Below, one piece after another: positions 1-5,183 of a stretch of DNA of 5,183 bases. The position numbers and the translations under genes are program-made. This stretch comes from Candidatus Delongbacteria bacterium. Its GTDB lineage: Bacteria > UBA4055. The stretch's first letter is position 1. Each line of letters opens with the position of its first letter. The DNA is taken from the NCBI GenBank assembly GCA_013139625.1, contig WTAK01000193.1, forward strand, positions 1 to 5,183, in the 5' to 3' direction. Under the pieces are notes generated by a model. That model searched no databases. It saw nothing but the letters and a program-made list of their open reading frames with translations, and had not been told where the DNA came from.

Positions 1-557
1 ATCGTTTTACCTAAAGGTTTAAATTTTTCTAAATTGACACCAGAACCCGGTATTAGTTTTGTTTTTTCTTGATTGACTAAACTATTCTCTAAGAAAAAAC
101 CTTTATTAGATAAATTTTGAAAAAAAACGGTATTAGATTTAGAACAAGCATATTTGTACAAAATCTTTATTAAAAATTTTAATTTGTGAGAAATTAAAGA
201 TGTGCCAATTCCTGTAATATTCATAATCACTGGAATTTTAAATTTATTTGCTGCATAATTTCCATAAATATTTGGTTTAACTGTATAGGTTAGGATAATA
301 TTAGGTTTTATATTTTTGATTGTTTTTTTATAATTTCGAACTACACAATAGTCTTTAAATGGGTTTATTCCTCTTCTATCTATTTTTGTGTAAATATGTT
401 TGGCACCCAATTTTATTAGTTTTTCTACATAAAGATCATCTGATTTTTGAGGTACTGAGAAATAAATCAAATAATTATTCGCAATTAATTGTGCAAGTAA
501 TTCTTTTCTAAAAAGGTACAGACCACTTGCTCTATTTGCTAGTATAAGAATTTTCAT
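1..557 (-). CDS. Family 4 glycosyltransferase, PglA-like (C-terminus beyond left edge)
   Basis: Only the N-terminal 185 residues are visible; the frame is open to the window edge and the missing half should hold the nucleotide-sugar-binding domain. The start is the ATG at 557-555, four bases after the stop of the sugar transferase gene, with no clear Shine-Dalgarno site, so translation is probably coupled. The protein opens with MKILILANRASG, the first Rossmann strand and loop of a GT-B acceptor domain. It continues with DRRGINPFKD (60-69), TYTVKPNIYGNYAA (90-103), NITGIGTS (113-120) and LIPGSGVNLEKF (168-179), the interdomain pattern of GT4 enzymes such as PglA, CapM and TuaC. By family it should add the second sugar to an undecaprenyl-PP-linked first sugar at the cytoplasmic face of the inner membrane. 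Donor and acceptor cannot be read from the sequence. It is visibly more AT-rich than the upstream genes of the operon. Confidence 0.88.
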   Translation of the reverse strand, partial: MKILILANRASGLYLFRKELLAQLIANNYLIYFSVPQKSDDLYVEKLIKLGAKHIYTKIDRRGINPFKDYCVVRNYKKTIKNIKPNIILTYTVKPNIYGNYAANKFKIPVIMNITGIGTSLISHKLKFLIKILYKYACSKSNTVFFQNLSNKGFFLENSLVNQEKTKLIPGSGVNLEKFKPLGKT

Positions 558-561
558 TGCT

Positions 562-1179
562 TTATTTGTTCTTTGTTGTTCCATTAAACCTATTATTTTT
601 GATTTCGCTTTCAAAGCTTACACCTTCTCTCATAAATACTTTTTTTAGTGTTAGAAAAATAATTTTAAGATCAAGCATCATGGTTAAATTATTTACATAA
701 AAGATATCATGCTCAAATTTATCTTCCCATGATATGGCATTTCTTCCTTCTACTTGAGCTAAGCCTGTTATTCCCGGTCGTACATCATGTCTTCGAGCTT
801 GTTGTTCGTTATATAAAGGTAAGTATTCTATTAGCAGTGGTCTTGGTCCTATTAGACTCATATCGCCTTTCAGAACATTGACCAATTCAGGTAATTCATC
901 TAAACTTGTACTTCTCAAAATTTTACCAAATTTTGTATGCCTTTCATTATTTGGCAATAAGTTGCCATCTTGATCAGTAGTATTTAACATTGTTCTAAAT
1001 TTAATCATTTTAAAAATTTTACCATTTCTTCCAGGTCTTTTTTGAGTAAAGAAAATAGGAGAACCGAGTTTTAATCTTATCAAGATAGCGGTCAAAACTA
1101 AAATAGGTAAAATAGCAATAAGTCCAAAAAAAGATAATATTATATCTATAATTCTCTTAAAATGTTTATAAATTTGCAT
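562..1179 (-). CDS. Initiating phosphosugar transferase, PglC-like (bacterial sugar transferase family)
   Basis: This 205-residue protein is the small monotopic type of polyprenyl-phosphate phosphoglycosyl transferase. It transfers a sugar-1-phosphate from a UDP-sugar to undecaprenyl phosphate at the inner membrane, starting glycan assembly. One hydrophobic segment at about 10-34 contains Pro25, the position of the helix-breaking proline that makes a re-entrant membrane helix in PglC. Further family motifs are the basic QKRPGRNGK (46-54), KFRTM (60-64), the catalytic Asp-Glu pair D94-E95 in SLDELPEL, SLIGPRPLL (108-116) and RPGITGLAQVEGRN (134-147). The length matches PglC and excludes the larger WcaJ/WbaP type with extra membrane helices. 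The ATG start lies 12 bases after the acyltransferase stop and lacks a good Shine-Dalgarno site. The acyltransferase next door points to an acylated amino sugar such as a bacillosamine-type residue as substrate, which is an inference. Confidence 0.95.
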   Translation of the reverse strand: MQIYKHFKRIIDIILSFFGLIAILPILVLTAILIRLKLGSPIFFTQKRPGRNGKIFKMIKFRTMLNTTDQDGNLLPNNERHTKFGKILRSTSLDELPELVNVLKGDMSLIGPRPLLIEYLPLYNEQQARRHDVRPGITGLAQVEGRNAISWEDKFEHDIFYVNNLTMMLDLKIIFLTLKKVFMREGVSFESEIKNNRFNGTTKNK

Positions 1180-1191
1180 AGGCTGTTTTAA

Positions 1192-1848
1192 TTACTCTTT
1201 AATTCTCAGGATTTTTGCAGGGTTACCAACAACTATACTATTTTCAGGCACATCTTTAACTACAACAGCACCACCACCTACAATACTGTAGTCTCCAATT
1301 TTGACGCATTCCCTTATTGTTGCGTTGCTTCCAATATGAACCATTTTACCGACATGAACATCAGCGCCTACTACTGCATTAGTAGCCAAATGAGCAAAAT
1401 GGTCAAGAAATGAGTCATGACCGACGAAAGAATTTGCCAGTAGCATACAGTTGTTTGAAATTGTTGCATCAGAGCTAAGCTGAGAATATGGTGCGATAAG
1501 AACACCTTTTCCAATTTTACAGTATTCCTTTGGTATAATAGCAGTGGGGTCGATTATATTGTAAAATTTATTCTCAGGTATATTAAGAGCTAGAATTCTT
1601 TGATACATCTCTTTCTCATATTTAAAACCAACATAGGCTATAAAAACATAAGTATTTTTATCACTTAGATATGATGGAAGCTCATCAGTTTTTCCAATAA
1701 CTTCAATCTGCTTATATTTTCCTATTTTTGTACCTTTTTCGATATTATCATTTAAAAAGCCGATAACACGAGCATCTCCCACTCTATCAATTATCGTTGA
1801 AGCAATCATACCGATACCTTTACCGCCTAATACTACAATCTTTTTCAT
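1192..1848 (-). CDS. Sugar O/N-acyltransferase, PglD/NeuD family (left-handed beta-helix)
   Basis: The protein (218 residues from ATG 1848-1846) has a Rossmann-like N-terminal domain at about 1-95, opening MKKIVVLGGKGIG with the glycine-rich loop that holds the nucleotide sugar in PglD. A C-terminal hexapeptide-repeat domain follows at about 98-212. The general-base histidine is probably H144 in VGHDSFLD, matching His125 of Campylobacter PglD. The repeat ends in IVGGGAVVVKDVPENSIVVGNPAK (189-212), the usual acyl-CoA-binding end of the family. Members transfer an acyl group, usually acetyl, from CoA to an amino group of a UDP-sugar (PglD) or to a hydroxyl of sialic acid (NeuD). An in-frame TTG at 1854-1852 would add two residues, but the ATG is preferred because the AGG in GTAGGTC lies too close to the TTG. 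Position just before the PglC-like transferase supports action on the UDP-sugar loaded first. An acyl donor other than acetyl-CoA is possible, given the two CoA-ester genes upstream. Confidence 0.93.
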   Translation of the reverse strand: MKKIVVLGGKGIGMIASTIIDRVGDARVIGFLNDNIEKGTKIGKYKQIEVIGKTDELPSYLSDKNTYVFIAYVGFKYEKEMYQRILALNIPENKFYNIIDPTAIIPKEYCKIGKGVLIAPYSQLSSDATISNNCMLLANSFVGHDSFLDHFAHLATNAVVGADVHVGKMVHIGSNATIRECVKIGDYSIVGGGAVVVKDVPENSIVVGNPAKILRIKE

Positions 1849-1864
1849 GTTCAAGACCTACGAT

Positions 1865-2749
1865 TTACTTAGTTTTTATCAATTCATGCCTGTGTAGCAT
1901 CTTTTTTGCCATGATAACCATTGGTGGTCCAATAAATTTCCCATTCATCAATGCAACACCTTTACCTTCTGATTGTGCTTCTTTATATAATTCGAGCATT
2001 TCTTTCGCATCTTCAATTTCTTTTTCGGAAGGAGAGTAGTATTGATGAACTAAAGGTAATTCTTTCGGATTAAGAACAAGCATACCTTCGAATCCTAAAC
2101 TTTTTGCAAGAATAATATTTTTTTCAAGATCTTCAAGGTCATGAACATGGATATGAACGGTATCAATAGGAATTACTTTATTTGCTTTTGCCGCCATTGC
2201 TATCAATGCTCTCGGATTATAGATACTCTTACCCTCATGATCATGAATTCCACCAAGGTCTCCAATAAAATCTTCACATCCAAATGCAATAGCTGTAACT
2301 CTCGGTGAAGCTTGACAAATTTCTTGTGCATTCAAGACAGCTGCACTGGTTTCAATTAGTGGTATGATCTTAAAAGTACCTACAGGAATTCCTTTTTCAT
2401 ATTCTATGGTTTCAAGCAGTTTGTCAAAGAAATAAACATCTTGACCGGTTTGAGATTTTGGGTACATAAAACCCTGAACACCATCGATAGTAAGCTGGTG
2501 AATATCTCGTAGTAATTCTCCGCTTTCACGATCATTAACCCTAGGATAAACCTGATGATTTTTAAAATCACCATTTGTTACCATTTCAATTATTTTATTT
2601 CTGGCCATTTGTTTATTTTCAACAGGTTGAACAGAATCCTCAATATCTAAAAGAAGCACATCTGCATTTGATCTGGCTGCACTTTTCATTAATCTTTCAT
2701 TGTGCCCAGGAACGAACATCAGGCTTCTCATTAAATGTTTATTAAACAT
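1865..2749 (-). CDS. CitE-like CoA-ester lyase (HpcH/HpaI aldolase / citrate lyase beta family)
   Basis: This 294-residue TIM-barrel protein resembles the citrate lyase beta / malyl-CoA lyase family, which makes or breaks the C-C bond of malyl-CoA, beta-methylmalyl-CoA or citramalyl-CoA with Mg2+. Family marks are RSLMFVPGHNERLM (8-21), the barrel strand LLLDIEDSV (32-40), K46 with AR 49-50, and YPRVND (68-73) with the substrate arginine R70. Metal ligands are E133 in IPLIET and D160 in FGCEDFIGDLGG. NPRAL lies at 178-182, and the C-terminal segment LVLNPKE followed by PSEKEIEDAKEM completes the family pattern. The usual IHP of that segment is here LNP. It is not a citrate lyase subunit in context: no CitF, CitD or CitX lies nearby. 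Its stop is 16 bases before the acyltransferase, and the MaoC-like gene ends one base before its start. A strong Shine-Dalgarno site fixes the start. The substrate is not determined; a role in making an acyl donor for the glycan is inferred. Confidence 0.9.
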   Translation of the reverse strand: MFNKHLMRSLMFVPGHNERLMKSAARSNADVLLLDIEDSVQPVENKQMARNKIIEMVTNGDFKNHQVYPRVNDRESGELLRDIHQLTIDGVQGFMYPKSQTGQDVYFFDKLLETIEYEKGIPVGTFKIIPLIETSAAVLNAQEICQASPRVTAIAFGCEDFIGDLGGIHDHEGKSIYNPRALIAMAAKANKVIPIDTVHIHVHDLEDLEKNIILAKSLGFEGMLVLNPKELPLVHQYYSPSEKEIEDAKEMLELYKEAQSEGKGVALMNGKFIGPPMVIMAKKMLHRHELIKTK

Positions 2750-2750
2750 C

Positions 2751-3209
2751 TTAAGATCTCCTTTTTATTAAAACTTTTCTTCTGAATTTAAGTACATCTT
2801 CATTTTTCTGATTATACCCGAGAGTCTCTACGTAAACTACACCACGATCTAATTTAGATTGCGAAGCTTTAACCGATAGGACTGTAGTTTTTGCATAAAG
2901 AGTATCGTTAATATGTACTGGAGCTAAATGTTCAATAGATTCATATCCAAAATTCGCAATAGCTTTCCCACTGATATCAGGTACGGTCATACCTACAATA
3001 ATGCTGAAGACTAAAGTTCCGACCACCAAGATCTTACCATGTTGATTTGCTTTAGCATAATCTAAGTTAGTATGAACGGGATGATGATTCATAGTCATTA
3101 ATGAAAATATGTTGTTATCAGATTCGAAAATAGTTTTAGATAAAGAATGTACTATTGTTGCACCTTCTTCAAAATCTTCAAAATAGTTTCCCAATTTACT
3201 TGGTTCCAT
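2751..3209 (-). CDS. MaoC-like acyl-CoA hydratase/dehydratase (hotdog fold)
   Basis: This is a single-hotdog protein of the MaoC / (R)-specific enoyl-CoA hydratase family, of the type related to mesaconyl-CoA hydratases. Numbering here is from the upstream ATG at 3233 (160 residues). GNYFEDFEEGATIVHS (15-30) is the N-terminal strand motif. FSLMTMNHHPVHTNLDYA (43-60) is the active-site loop, with H54 as the family histidine, and GTLVFSIIVG (72-81) is the central helix. I prefer the ATG at 3209-3207 (152 residues), because AAGGA stands six bases before it, whereas the ATG at 3233 has no Shine-Dalgarno site. Both keep the whole domain. The family adds water to, or removes it from, the double bond of an enoyl-CoA. 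In methylaspartate and 3-hydroxypropionate pathways such hydratases work next to CitE-like lyases, and here the two genes are one base apart. The aspartate of the classical Asp-His pair is replaced by N49. The gene is probably first in the operon. Confidence 0.88.
   Translation of the reverse strand: MEPSKLGNYFEDFEEGATIVHSLSKTIFESDNNIFSLMTMNHHPVHTNLDYAKANQHGKILVVGTLVFSIIVGMTVPDISGKAIANFGYESIEHLAPVHINDTLYAKTTVLSVKASQSKLDRGVVYVETLGYNQKNEDVLKFRRKVLIKRRS
2758..2763 (-). promoter_or_regulatory. Strong ribosome binding site of the CitE-like gene
   Basis: AAGGAG on the minus strand stands eight bases before the ATG at 2749. It lies inside the last codons of the MaoC-like gene, so the two genes are likely to be translationally coupled and made in step. 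It is the best Shine-Dalgarno site in the window. Confidence 0.75.
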
Positions 3210-3215
3210 TGCAAA

Positions 3216-3220
3216 TCCTT
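3216..3220 (-). promoter_or_regulatory. Ribosome binding site favouring the downstream start of the MaoC-like gene
   Basis: AAGGA on the minus strand is separated by six bases (TTTGCA) from the ATG at 3209. The upstream in-frame ATG at 3233 is preceded only by AT-rich sequence (ACATAAT). The family domain begins about six residues after the downstream ATG, so the shorter protein loses nothing conserved. Confidence 0.55.
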
Positions 3221-3263
3221 GATTTGTATTCATATTATGTATAGCTTTGTTTTAATCTTGTAA

Positions 3264-3292
3264 AAGATAAGCTCACTTATGCTGAAAGTAAA
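3264..3292 (-). promoter_or_regulatory. Candidate promoter of the glycan operon
   Basis: On the minus strand TTTACT (3292-3287) and TATCTT (3269-3264) are 17 bases apart, each matching four of six sigma-70 consensus bases. Read as a Bacteroidota promoter, TATCTTTT fits TAnnTTTG except at the last base. Transcription would start near 3257, shortly before the MaoC-like gene. A small inverted repeat, ATAAG-CTCA-CTTAT (3267-3280), overlaps the -10 side and could bind a regulator. In AT-rich DNA such matches arise by chance, so this is only a candidate. Confidence 0.3.
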
Positions 3293-3319
3293 GAATTTAA
3301 ATCGTGCAATAAAAAATAA

Positions 3320-3388
3320 TTGACAATTTACAATTTACAATTGATATTGATGATGGATAATTTACAATGGACAATTTACAGTTGAGAA
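3320..3388 (+). repeat. Degenerate 7-base tandem repeat crossing a gene start
   Basis: Ten consecutive units share the pattern TTKACAA. They are TTGACAA (3320), TTTACAA (3327), TTTACAA (3334), TTGATAT (3341), the shortened TGATGA (3348), TGGATAA (3354), TTTACAA (3361), TGGACAA (3368), TTTACAG (3375) and TTGAGAA (3382). Phase is held except at the one 6-base unit. From general knowledge, similar ACAATT-type heptamer runs occur between genes in Bacteroidota and some other bacteria; whether this is a member of such a dispersed family needs a genome search. The run supplies the ATG at 3367 and the first codons of the DUF2279-like gene. Confidence 0.75.
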
Positions 3389-4293
3389 TTAAAAAGGTAA
3401 TATTACTATTTTTCATAGTTAAAATATCAGCTTTGTATTCATTGGGCTTAAATAGTTATGATATTAATGAAAGACCGGATAGTATAAGTGTAAACAAAAC
3501 TAAACTTACAATAGCAATGAGTTCTTCCGTTTTTGTTGTCGCAGGTGCATATTATGCAGTAAAAACTGCATGGTGGTATGATATTTCACCTGATTTTCAT
3601 TTTGACCAAGGAGCGGACTTACACTATTCAAAAAATCTAGATAAGGTAGCTCATTTATTTGGAGGATATGTAGTTCAAGATCTCTACTACAGAAGCTTTA
3701 GATGGTCAAATATGAAAGAAGAAACTGCATTATGGACAAGTTTTGGTTTTAGTGTGTTTGTACAGGTAATGATTGATATAAAAGATGGATATGCTCCGCA
3801 CTGGGGTTTTAGTTTGTATGATGTGGGAGCAGGAGCTTTAGGTGCCAGTTTCCCAGTTTTTCAGCATTATTACCCTTTTTTAAAGAATTATAAATTAAAA
3901 ATGAGTTATTGGTATAAAGATGATGATTATGGGAGTTACCCACGCAACGAAGCTGCAAATATCTTTGAGGAATTACCTGTAGAAGATTATCCGAATCAAA
4001 CATACTGGCTTACTTGGAATGTTGATCAAGTGATTCCTAAGAAATATGATAAATATTGGCCTGATTTTTTAGATATTGCAATCGGAATGGGGGTCGATGA
4101 TCTGATAGACTATCCTGATACTAACGGTAGTGTTGAGTGGTATCTCGCATTTGATTATGATCTGGAAGTATTGGTCAAGAATGTTGACAGCCCTATTGTA
4201 AAATCCATTGCACATTATTTAAATTACATAAAATTCCCAAGCCCTGCAATACGGTTTACACCGGAATTTAAAGCGTACGGATTTTATTTTTAA
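3367..4293 (+). CDS. Exported DUF2279 (YfiM-like) protein of unknown function
   Basis: The 308-residue protein has a hydrophobic segment at about 11-26 after basic residues (RIKK), which reads as a signal peptide, and a second hydrophobic stretch at 48-65. The DUF2279/YfiM-like part spans about 69-185. It holds DKVAHLFGGY (92-101, with D92 and H96), RW (112-113), the helix FSVFVQVMIDIKDGY (128-142), HWGFSLYDVGAGALG (145-159) and a following Gln/Trp-rich segment. The remaining 120 or so residues are rich in Asp, Tyr and Trp and end in an aromatic GFYF, suggesting beta structure, perhaps outer-membrane or periplasmic. The E. coli relative YfiM is described as a lipoprotein, but no lipobox cysteine is visible here. 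The start is uncertain: the ATG and the first residues MDNLQL lie in the heptamer repeat. The in-frame TTG at 3382 would give MRIKKVILLFF, a cleaner signal peptide. The gene is alone on its strand and its partner is unknown. Confidence 0.8.
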   Translation: MDNLQLRIKKVILLFFIVKISALYSLGLNSYDINERPDSISVNKTKLTIAMSSSVFVVAGAYYAVKTAWWYDISPDFHFDQGADLHYSKNLDKVAHLFGGYVVQDLYYRSFRWSNMKEETALWTSFGFSVFVQVMIDIKDGYAPHWGFSLYDVGAGALGASFPVFQHYYPFLKNYKLKMSYWYKDDDYGSYPRNEAANIFEELPVEDYPNQTYWLTWNVDQVIPKKYDKYWPDFLDIAIGMGVDDLIDYPDTNGSVEWYLAFDYDLEVLVKNVDSPIVKSIAHYLNYIKFPSPAIRFTPEFKAYGFYF

Positions 4294-4316
4294 CTCACAA
4301 CACAGAACAAAATTAG

Positions 4317-4337
4317 ACCCTGAAATAAATTCAGGGT
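4317..4337. terminator. Hairpin between convergent genes: bidirectional terminator or dispersed palindrome
   Basis: ACCCTGAA (4317-4324) and TTCAGGGT (4330-4337) pair perfectly over 8 bp around the five-base loop ATAAA. The hairpin lies 24 bases after the stop of the DUF2279 gene and 15 bases after the stop of the ATPase gene on the other strand, where a shared terminator is expected. No T-tract follows on either strand, so intrinsic termination would be weak. From general knowledge, palindromes of the form CCTGAA...TTCAGG with a GACA tail occur as dispersed intergenic repeats in bacteria, so it may be such a copy. Confidence 0.5.
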
Positions 4338-4351
4338 GACAAGTGATACAA

Positions 4352-5183
4352 TTAAATCAATGCAACTGGAATTGCTGTCACATTCTCATTCAAAGGGATA
4401 TAGTCATCGCAAAGACAGATCAGTCCACCTTCACCAATATCCATATTTAATTTATTGAGTAAATGGAAATGTTTAATATGATCTTTTCTAGGAGAAGCAC
4501 TTTTTTTGAATTCAAAAGGAAAAACTTTCCCATCTTTTAGTATAAGCAGATCAATCTCTTTAGAATCTTTATCTCTGTAAAAAAAGAAATTTTCTTTAAT
4601 TCCATTATGCCAGTAGCTTTTCAATATCTCAATTAAAATCCATGTTTCGAGTATATTCCCTGACATGGCACCTGCTTCAAGTGTTTCAGGGCTAGACCAT
4701 CCTGTAAGATATGAACAAAGTCCCGTATCAAAGAAATATAATTTAGGAGATTTGATCAATCTTTTAGAAATATTAGAATGGTAAGGTTCAAGCAAATATA
4801 TTATTCCACTCGTTTCAAGAATTGACAGCCATGATTTTGCCGTATTCGGAGAAATGTCAGTATCTCTTGCAAGATCAGAAATATTTAATAAACTACCTGT
4901 TCTAGCAGCAGCAACTTTTAAGAAACGAAGAAAAGCAGTTTCATCTCCTACTTTCGTAAGATCTCTTACATCTCTCTGAATATAAGTTTGAATATATGAA
5001 CTATAGAATAATTCTTTCTCTATGTTTTTAGACTCATATAAAGCCGGTAATGTCCCTCGCCATATCATCTGATATAGTTTCTGTAGGCTTAAAGTATTAT
5101 TGATCCTTGCCCTGTTTTTAATTATTTCAGATGTAGGGAGAAAAGGTTTGTAGTTTTTACCATTGTTTTGGATCTCATGCTTT
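4352..5183 (-). CDS. DUF4143-type ATP-binding protein (N-terminal ATPase domain beyond right edge)
   Basis: The frame is open to the window edge, so the 276 visible residues are the C-terminal part of a protein usually about 380-420 residues long. The ATG at 5068 is internal: the 38 residues read before it, including PFLPTSEII, match the end of the AAA-type ATPase domain in this family. Next come IWRGTLPAL and the helix SSYIQTYIQRDVRDL, which open DUF4143. A winged-helix-like segment follows with ISDLARDTDISPNTAKSWLS. Then come SKRLIKSPKLYFFDTGLCSYL and a C-terminal nuclease-like fold with YRDKDSKEIDLLI and PFEFKKS. The last two give the Asp and Glu-X-Lys of a PD-(D/E)XK core. Walker motifs are not in view. 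The family is widespread and its role is not established; DNA binding or ties to mobile and defence functions have been suggested. It converges on the DUF2279 gene and is not part of the glycan operon. There is no sign of decay in the visible part. Confidence 0.9.
   Translation of the reverse strand, partial: KHEIQNNGKNYKPFLPTSEIIKNRARINNTLSLQKLYQMIWRGTLPALYESKNIEKELFYSSYIQTYIQRDVRDLTKVGDETAFLRFLKVAAARTGSLLNISDLARDTDISPNTAKSWLSILETSGIIYLLEPYHSNISKRLIKSPKLYFFDTGLCSYLTGWSSPETLEAGAMSGNILETWILIEILKSYWHNGIKENFFFYRDKDSKEIDLLILKDGKVFPFEFKKSASPRKDHIKHFHLLNKLNMDIGEGGLICLCDDYIPLNENVTAIPVALI

Noticed and set aside
1849..1854. TTG at 1854 as the start of the acyltransferase
   Set aside because: It adds only two residues, and the only AGG upstream stands three bases from it, which suits the ATG at 1848 better.
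1797..2039. 80-codon open frame on the plus strand
   Set aside because: It lies antisense to the start of the acyltransferase gene and the end of the CitE-like gene, both clearly real, and its low-complexity Ser/Ile-rich product has no recognisable domain.
1865..2749. Citrate lyase beta subunit proper
   Set aside because: No alpha, gamma or accessory citrate lyase genes are nearby, and the gene sits in a glycan operon next to a MaoC-like gene.
3234..3366. CRISPR array or small RNA in the divergent spacer
   Set aside because: The repeats are 7 bases long, degenerate and without spacers, and no stable structure with a T-tract is visible.
3809..4003. 64-codon open frame on the minus strand
   Set aside because: It is wholly antisense to the DUF2279-like gene, and its product shows no motif or ribosome binding site.
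4352..5068. ATG at 5068 as the true start of the ATPase-family gene
   Set aside because: The frame stays open upstream to the window edge and those residues match the family, so this Met is internal and the gene is cut by the window.

Overview
This AT-rich window looks like chromosomal DNA from a member of the Bacteroidota or a related FCB-group lineage. Reasons: the DUF2279-type exported protein on the right, the style of the intergenic repeats, and the mix of genes with clear Shine-Dalgarno sites and genes with almost none. The assignment is an inference, and no marker gene is present to settle it.

Positions 1-3233 carry five tightly packed minus-strand genes that read as one operon. In order of transcription they are: a MaoC-like acyl-CoA hydratase, a CitE-like CoA-ester lyase, a PglD/NeuD-like sugar O/N-acyltransferase, a PglC-like initiating phosphosugar transferase, and a PglA-like family 4 glycosyltransferase that runs off the left edge. 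Gaps between them are 1-16 bases. The last three genes match the modify-load-extend steps that begin a lipid-linked oligosaccharide (O-antigen, capsule or glycoprotein glycan). The first two make or cleave small hydroxyacyl-CoA thioesters. The simplest reading, which is an inference, is that they supply an unusual acyl-CoA with which the acyltransferase decorates an amino sugar before the sugar is put on undecaprenyl phosphate.

Positions 3234-3366 are a short divergent spacer. It holds a weak promoter candidate for the glycan operon and a run of degenerate 7-base repeats (consensus about TTKACAA). The repeats run across the start codon of the next gene, so that gene's first residues are repeat-derived.

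Positions 3367-4293 (plus strand) encode a DUF2279/YfiM-like protein with a signal peptide. Its function is unknown.

Positions 4294-4351 separate two convergent genes and contain a perfect 8-bp hairpin, which is either a bidirectional terminator or a copy of a dispersed palindromic repeat. Positions 4352-5183 (minus strand) are the C-terminal part of a DUF4143-type ATP-binding protein that continues beyond the right edge.

GC content is uneven. I counted about 23% GC over 1-360 (glycosyltransferase) against about 37% over 2221-2460 (CitE-like gene), which fits a surface-polysaccharide locus assembled from DNA of different origins.
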